Assembly (NCBI GenBank): GCA_018881555.1
Contig: JACAXG010000018.1
Span: forward strand, 8,617,634-8,681,633
Direction of reading: 5' to 3'
DNA: 64,000 nt
Origin: Amblyornis subalaris
Taxonomy: Eukaryota; Chordata; Aves; Passeriformes; Ptilonorhynchidae
Below the pieces are notes generated by a model that saw only the letters and a program-made list of their open reading frames with translations, did no database searches and was not told where the DNA came from. A program made the position numbers and the translations under genes. This document shows, piece after piece, positions 63,401 to 64,000 of the stretch; positions within the stretch are counted from its first letter, which is position 1; every line of letters begins with the position of its first letter.

Positions 63401-64000
63401 AGTAGGATATGACTTCAGCTTGAAACAGGATTTGGACAAAATTATGTAGCTGAAGATTTACTTAGCTTCTGAAATTAGTTTGAGGGAATGAAGCTATTCT
63501 GGTGTTTCCCTTTTGTTTTAGTTTACTCTTATTGCTCATATTTATGATATAGCTACTTTTTCTTTGTTGGGCGTATTTGTGTTAACATCAATAAATTGGA
63601 AAATGCTATAAATTATATAGTCCTTTTTCAGTCCTTTTTTGACTGACTTCTGTGGAAAACTGTATTTAAAAAAATGGCACAAATTAAAAAAGAAAAAAAT
63701 GAATTTCAACTGATCACAAAAGATAGCTTTTTNTTTCCCAGTGAAAATGTACATTTTCTCCATGAGAAGGAAAATGCATTTCCTGAAAGTGAAGTTGTTT
63801 TTGTTCCTGCAGAAATTGTAAAATCATTATGTATTTGTGTTATGTTCNGAGATACTTTGGGGCTTATTCTAATGCATGATTTACTTCCATTTATGATTCA
63901 AAGTAATGTTCAATGATTACTTTCATGGAAACCAATTCAGAAGGGCCATTCTTGTAGTAGAGACAGTGACATTTCTATCCTTGTAAAAGTAGAGAATGGA
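60479..64000. other. non-coding sequence, no gene seen
   Basis: AT-rich to the end of the window. It holds seven isolated ambiguous bases (60748, 60846, 61717, 63110, 63134, 63733, 63848). The open frame at 63674-63916 is interrupted by two of them and has no recognisable motif. Confidence 0.5.

Noticed and set aside
63674..63916. 80-codon plus-strand frame at the end of the window
   Set aside because: Interrupted by two ambiguous bases and starts in an A-rich tract; no motif.

Overview
The window looks like vertebrate, specifically bird, nuclear DNA with no recognisable protein-coding gene. It is AT-rich, no stretch is obviously CpG-island-like, and no open reading frame outside transposon relics resembles a known protein. 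The bird assignment rests on CR1 LINE tails (the TTGGAAAAGACCTCTAAGAT type and the ATTCTATGATNCTATGA 3' end) and on a long terminal repeat at 50522-51351 that matches, from memory, a very common avian ERVL-type LTR. The locus could be intergenic or a large intron; the sequence alone does not decide.

Layout. 1-2210 is unremarkable AT-rich sequence. 2211-2610 is a minus-strand CR1 tail carrying an internal 70-bp tandem duplication. 5018-5755 is a candidate solitary LTR with TATA box, pyrimidine tract, poly(A) signal and a possible 5-bp target duplication. 5761-26896 is long non-coding sequence with only short repeats. 26897-27290 is a second minus-strand CR1 tail. 35060-35357 is an old, frameshifted LINE reverse-transcriptase fragment of L2 type (minus strand). 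37705-39055 is the longest CR1 (minus strand, reverse-transcriptase remnant plus 3' end). 40230-40784 is a plus-strand CR1 of another subfamily. 46.6-47.9 kb holds several short direct and inverted repeats and an (AAT)15 microsatellite. 49475-49642 is a small GC-rich island bounded by splice-like signals or by a poly(A)-like tract. 50522-51351 is the avian ERVL-type LTR on the minus strand. 51352-64000 holds nothing gene-like.

There is no operon, CRISPR array, bacterial system or active element here, and I did not find a convincing undescribed biological system. The most useful leads are the L2-type relic, the candidate solo LTR with matching flanks, the GC-rich island at 49.5 kb and several perfect palindromes and hairpins. 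Thirty-three isolated single N positions are scattered through the window.
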